Source of the DNA: Chloroflexota bacterium
GTDB taxonomy: Bacteria > Chloroflexota > Dehalococcoidia > Lucifugimonadales > Lucifugimonadaceae
Direction: 5' to 3'
Length of the DNA: 6,842 nt
Assembly (NCBI GenBank): GCA_009837685.1
Contig: VXTA01000254.1
Location: 1-6,842 of the forward strand
Shown here piece after piece: positions 4,653 to 6,842 of this stretch; position 1 is the first letter of the stretch, and every line of letters begins with the position of its first letter. The notes beneath the pieces were generated by a model that was given only the letters and a program-made list of their open reading frames with translations, had not been told where the DNA came from and ran no database searches. The position numbers and the translations under genes are program-made.

Positions 4653-6065
4653 TTGCAACCCCCGCTTGTCGTCCAGCTCCAACACTTCGAAATATCTTGC
4701 GTGAAAGATCGAGCAGAAAATATCACCGAGGCTATCCGGCAACCGGCCTATATCGTCAGGGCGGTTCGCGGGCCGATACAGTCCTTCATTCACACAGAAG
4801 AGGTGGGCGCGCTCTTCTTGCTGGTTGCGGCGGCTGCCGCACTCGTCTGGATAAACTCGCCATGGTCAGCGTCGTATGTTGACTTCTGGCACATTGAGAT
4901 CTCATTCGATATCCATATCTTCGCCATCTCGGAAGACCTTCGCCATCTGGTAAACGAAGGTCTCATGGCCGTCTTCTTCTTCGTCGTTGGTCTTGAGATC
5001 AAGCGAGAACTTGTACACGGAGAACTTTCTACCTTCAGAAAGGCGATCCTGCCAGTTGTCGCGGCGGTCGGGGGAATGTCGGCGCCAGCGGTAATTTACG
5101 TCCTATTCAACTATTCGGGAGACTACCTCGTGGGTTGGGGGATTCCGATGGCAACCGACATCGCCTTCGCAGTCGGTATCCTCGCCTTGCTTGGCAGGAG
5201 AGTACCGACGGAACTCAGAGTGTTCCTACTAGGGCTGGCGATCGTCGACGACTTGGGCGCGATCGGCGTTATCGCTGTCTTCTACACTGAGGCCATCAAC
5301 TGGACAAATCTCGGACTCGGCGTCGGATTTTTCGTAGCGATCGCGCTATGTGTGAGGTTCGGGATCAGGTCGATAGGCTTCTATCTCGTCATGTGTGTCG
5401 TGATGTGGCAATTTTTCTTGGAGTCTGGAATTCACGCCACATTGGCCGGGGTTTTGATCGCCGCCATCGTGCCGTCAAAACCAGACTTGCTTCGCAGAGA
5501 TTACGCCGCCGCGGTGAAGAACCTGCTTCACGACTTCAGACTGGCAATGGCAAACAAGAACGAGGAGAAAGCCCAGACCATCGTTGCCCAGATCGAAAAT
5601 CTCAGCCGAGGAACCGAAGAACCTTTGGAACGCTTGGAGGCAACAATTCACCCCTGGGTCAGCTTCGTTGTCCTGCCTCTATTCGCTCTCGCCAATGCGG
5701 CGATAGTCTTTGATGCCGACACCTTGTCAGCGGCACTCGAAAGTCAAGTCACCCTGGGTATCGCGCTAGGACTTCTAATCGGAAATCCCACAGGTATCTT
5801 GGGTTTGACCTGGCTGGCTATCAAGTTTGGCCTTGCTGAACTGCCCACAGGTGTTGGTTGGAGGCACATTTTGGGTGTAGGCTTCCTCGCGGGGATCGGC
5901 TTCACGGTGGCGATCTTCATCGCGGGCATCGCCTTCAACGATCCTAGCGTGGTGGACCAGGCTAAATTGGGTGTTTTCGCTGCTTCGTTATTGGCCGGTG
6001 CTGTTGGATACCTGTTGTTGCGGACAGTAGGGGGCCGGAATCCGGATTTGGATTCCGAACTGTAG
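4653..6065 (+). CDS. nhaA: NhaA-type Na+/H+ antiporter
   Basis: A 470-residue inner-membrane protein if counted from the TTG at 4653; a GTG at 4701 would give 454 residues and removes a tail not typical of NhaA, so the start is uncertain (GAGG at 4636-4639 is 13 bases before the TTG). Numerous hydrophobic segments follow, including VGALFLLVAAAAALVW, the NEGLMAVFFFVVGLEIKREL signature and MATDIAFAVGILALLG. The ion-binding residues are present: Asp199-Asp200 in AIVDDLGAI match E. coli Asp163-Asp164, and Asp169 in ATDIAFA matches Asp133. GIGFTVAIFIA near the C-terminus also matches. However, the residue equal to E. coli Lys300 in LLIGKPLG is Asn378 (LLIGNPTG). The loop before HPWVSF is longer than in E. 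coli by some 40 charged residues. NhaA exports Na+ or Li+ in exchange for protons and supports pH and salt tolerance. It is probably expressed on its own or with the Nudix gene 119 bases downstream. Confidence 0.93.
   Translation: MQPPLVVQLQHFEISCVKDRAENITEAIRQPAYIVRAVRGPIQSFIHTEEVGALFLLVAAAAALVWINSPWSASYVDFWHIEISFDIHIFAISEDLRHLVNEGLMAVFFFVVGLEIKRELVHGELSTFRKAILPVVAAVGGMSAPAVIYVLFNYSGDYLVGWGIPMATDIAFAVGILALLGRRVPTELRVFLLGLAIVDDLGAIGVIAVFYTEAINWTNLGLGVGFFVAIALCVRFGIRSIGFYLVMCVVMWQFFLESGIHATLAGVLIAAIVPSKPDLLRRDYAAAVKNLLHDFRLAMANKNEEKAQTIVAQIENLSRGTEEPLERLEATIHPWVSFVVLPLFALANAAIVFDADTLSAALESQVTLGIALGLLIGNPTGILGLTWLAIKFGLAELPTGVGWRHILGVGFLAGIGFTVAIFIAGIAFNDPSVVDQAKLGVFAASLLAGAVGYLLLRTVGGRNPDLDSEL
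6036..6057 (+). repeat. Hairpin overlapping the 3' end of nhaA
   Basis: CGGAATCC (6036-6043) and GGATTCCG (6050-6057) form an 8-bp perfect stem with a 6-base loop over the last coding codons of nhaA. No T-run follows, so it is not a canonical intrinsic terminator. Confidence 0.4.
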
Positions 6066-6102
6066 AGGATTAGCGAACTGATCGCATGGTGAAACATCGT
6101 AG

Positions 6103-6125
6103 GTAAGGAACGGCACGATCCTTAC
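6103..6125 (+). repeat. Hairpin between nhaA and the Nudix gene
   Basis: GTAAGGA (6103-6109) pairs perfectly with TCCTTAC (6119-6125); inside it, CG and CG can also pair across an A-A mismatch. No T-tract follows. It could be a weak terminator of nhaA, an operator, or a structured leader of the Nudix gene. Confidence 0.4.
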
Positions 6126-6169
6126 TGGTGAAATTTCGAAACGGTGTGGAAAACGCCTCACAACTGGTC

Positions 6170-6174
6170 GGAGG
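6170..6174 (+). promoter_or_regulatory. Ribosome binding site of the Nudix gene
   Basis: GGAGG sits ten bases before the ATG at 6185 and decides the start over the in-frame GTG at 6128, which lies further upstream and outside the conserved N-terminal domain. Confidence 0.65.
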
Positions 6175-6184
6175 ACCTAGAAGC

Positions 6185-6811
6185 ATGGACACAGTCGGCG
6201 AGATTTATCAGATCGCAGACGAACTGCGCAGTGTCGCGCACATGGGCTCGCGATACGCCGAAGACCCCTACAATCTCGAAAGGTACCGTCGCGTCCTGTC
6301 GTTGAGCGCGCGGCTCGTTGCTGCTGTAGAAGAGAGATCTCCGGACGATGTGATTGAGGAATATGAAGGAAACTTATCTCATATCACGCCCTTCGTAGGT
6401 GCCGATGCCGCCGTTTTCCGTGACGAACGTATCCTCCTGATTAGGCGAGAGGACAACGGGCTGTGGGCGATGCCTGGCGGAATCACCGATGTGGGCGAGA
6501 CGTGGGCGGAGTCGGCAGAACGGGAGCTCCGCGAAGAAGCTGGAGTCTGGGGAAAAGCTAGCAAGCTTCTGGGGATATTCGACTCCCGACTGTGGGGGAG
6601 TCGATCCAAGAACCAGTTCTACAGCGGCGTATGGCTCGTAAATGTATCCGATGAGCAGACTCCTGTAGCAGGACCGGAAACAACAGGAGTAGGCTTTTTC
6701 CTGGAGGATGACCTGCCAGATCTATCGCCCGGACATTTGCGCCGTGTCCCGTTAGCCGTTCAACTTGCTCGCGGCGACTTTCCAGGGGCTTACTTTGATT
6801 CGGAGTCTTGA
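6185..6811 (+). CDS. Nudix hydrolase with N-terminal Nudix_N helical domain
   Basis: A 208-residue cytoplasmic protein. Residues about 5-60 (IYQIADELRSVAHMGSRYA, then DPYNLERYRRVLSLSARLV) match the small helical domain (Nudix_N) found before some Nudix domains. The Nudix fold runs from about 68 to 205. Its box is intact at residues 99-121: Gly99, Glu105, then RELREEAGV (113-121), giving the Mg2+-binding glutamates. Such two-domain Nudix enzymes hydrolyse nucleoside diphosphates linked to another group; ADP-ribose and CDP-choline are known substrates in this family, but the substrate here cannot be read from sequence. The length is normal for the class. The start at ATG 6185 was chosen because of the GGAGG upstream. 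It lies 119 bases after nhaA on the same strand; only 31 bases follow it, with no clear terminator. Confidence 0.88.
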   Translation: MDTVGEIYQIADELRSVAHMGSRYAEDPYNLERYRRVLSLSARLVAAVEERSPDDVIEEYEGNLSHITPFVGADAAVFRDERILLIRREDNGLWAMPGGITDVGETWAESAERELREEAGVWGKASKLLGIFDSRLWGSRSKNQFYSGVWLVNVSDEQTPVAGPETTGVGFFLEDDLPDLSPGHLRRVPLAVQLARGDFPGAYFDSES

Positions 6812-6842
6812 CGCAGGTTCTGGAACCCCAAACTTGATCGAA

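Noticed and set aside
4526..4882. A 118-codon plus-strand frame
   Set aside because: It overlaps the conserved N-terminal part of NhaA in another frame and has Arg/Ser-rich shadow composition.
6812..6842. GGTTCTGGAACC as a terminator of the Nudix gene
   Set aside because: The stem is only 4-5 bp with a loop of 2-4 bases and no T-tract follows.

Overview
The window looks like a moderately GC-rich bacterial chromosome segment, free-living and possibly from an uncultured lineage. The evidence is a mix of housekeeping genes (MoaC, NhaA, two tRNAs with encoded CCA), an interspersed palindromic repeat of the ATTCCGGC-GAAA-GCCGGAAT type, and a QW-repeat alpha/alpha-toroid protein of a kind I associate with Chloroflexota and Actinomycetota. 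A Chloroflexota origin is my best guess, but it is only a guess; no rRNA or lineage marker is present. No transposase, integrase or CRISPR array is visible.

Left part (1-2313): a same-strand cluster built from repeated RNase HI domains. The first gene enters from the left edge. It carries the C-terminal half of one degenerate RNase H-like domain, a complete but catalytically dead second domain, and an intact third domain. After 29 bases a second gene begins that encodes a fourth, intact RNase HI domain fused in frame to a complete MoaC (cyclic pyranopterin monophosphate synthase, molybdenum cofactor pathway). Four RNase H units in a row, two decayed, plus a fusion to a cofactor enzyme, is the most unusual thing here.

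Middle (2314-3632): a repeat hairpin, a good sigma-70-type promoter, then tRNA-Met(CAT) and tRNA-Val(CAC). The last base of the tRNA-Val CCA is also the first base of the ATG of a toroid protein with three QW motifs, so tRNA processing and translation of that gene conflict if they share a transcript.

Right-centre, minus strand (3680-4402): a two-gene operon of an ArsR-type repressor and a VOC/glyoxalase-fold protein. Its promoter has a perfect inverted repeat between the -35 and -10 boxes, which suggests autorepression, and the predicted transcript start leaves the regulator essentially leaderless.

Right part, plus strand (4549-6811): an NhaA-type Na+/H+ antiporter in which the lysine equivalent to E. 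coli Lys300 is asparagine, followed by a two-domain Nudix hydrolase. Hairpins lie before nhaA, at its 3' end and between the two genes. The part I would call potentially undescribed is the RNase H array with the RNase HI-MoaC fusion; the rest is mostly ordinary, with some fine-scale oddities.
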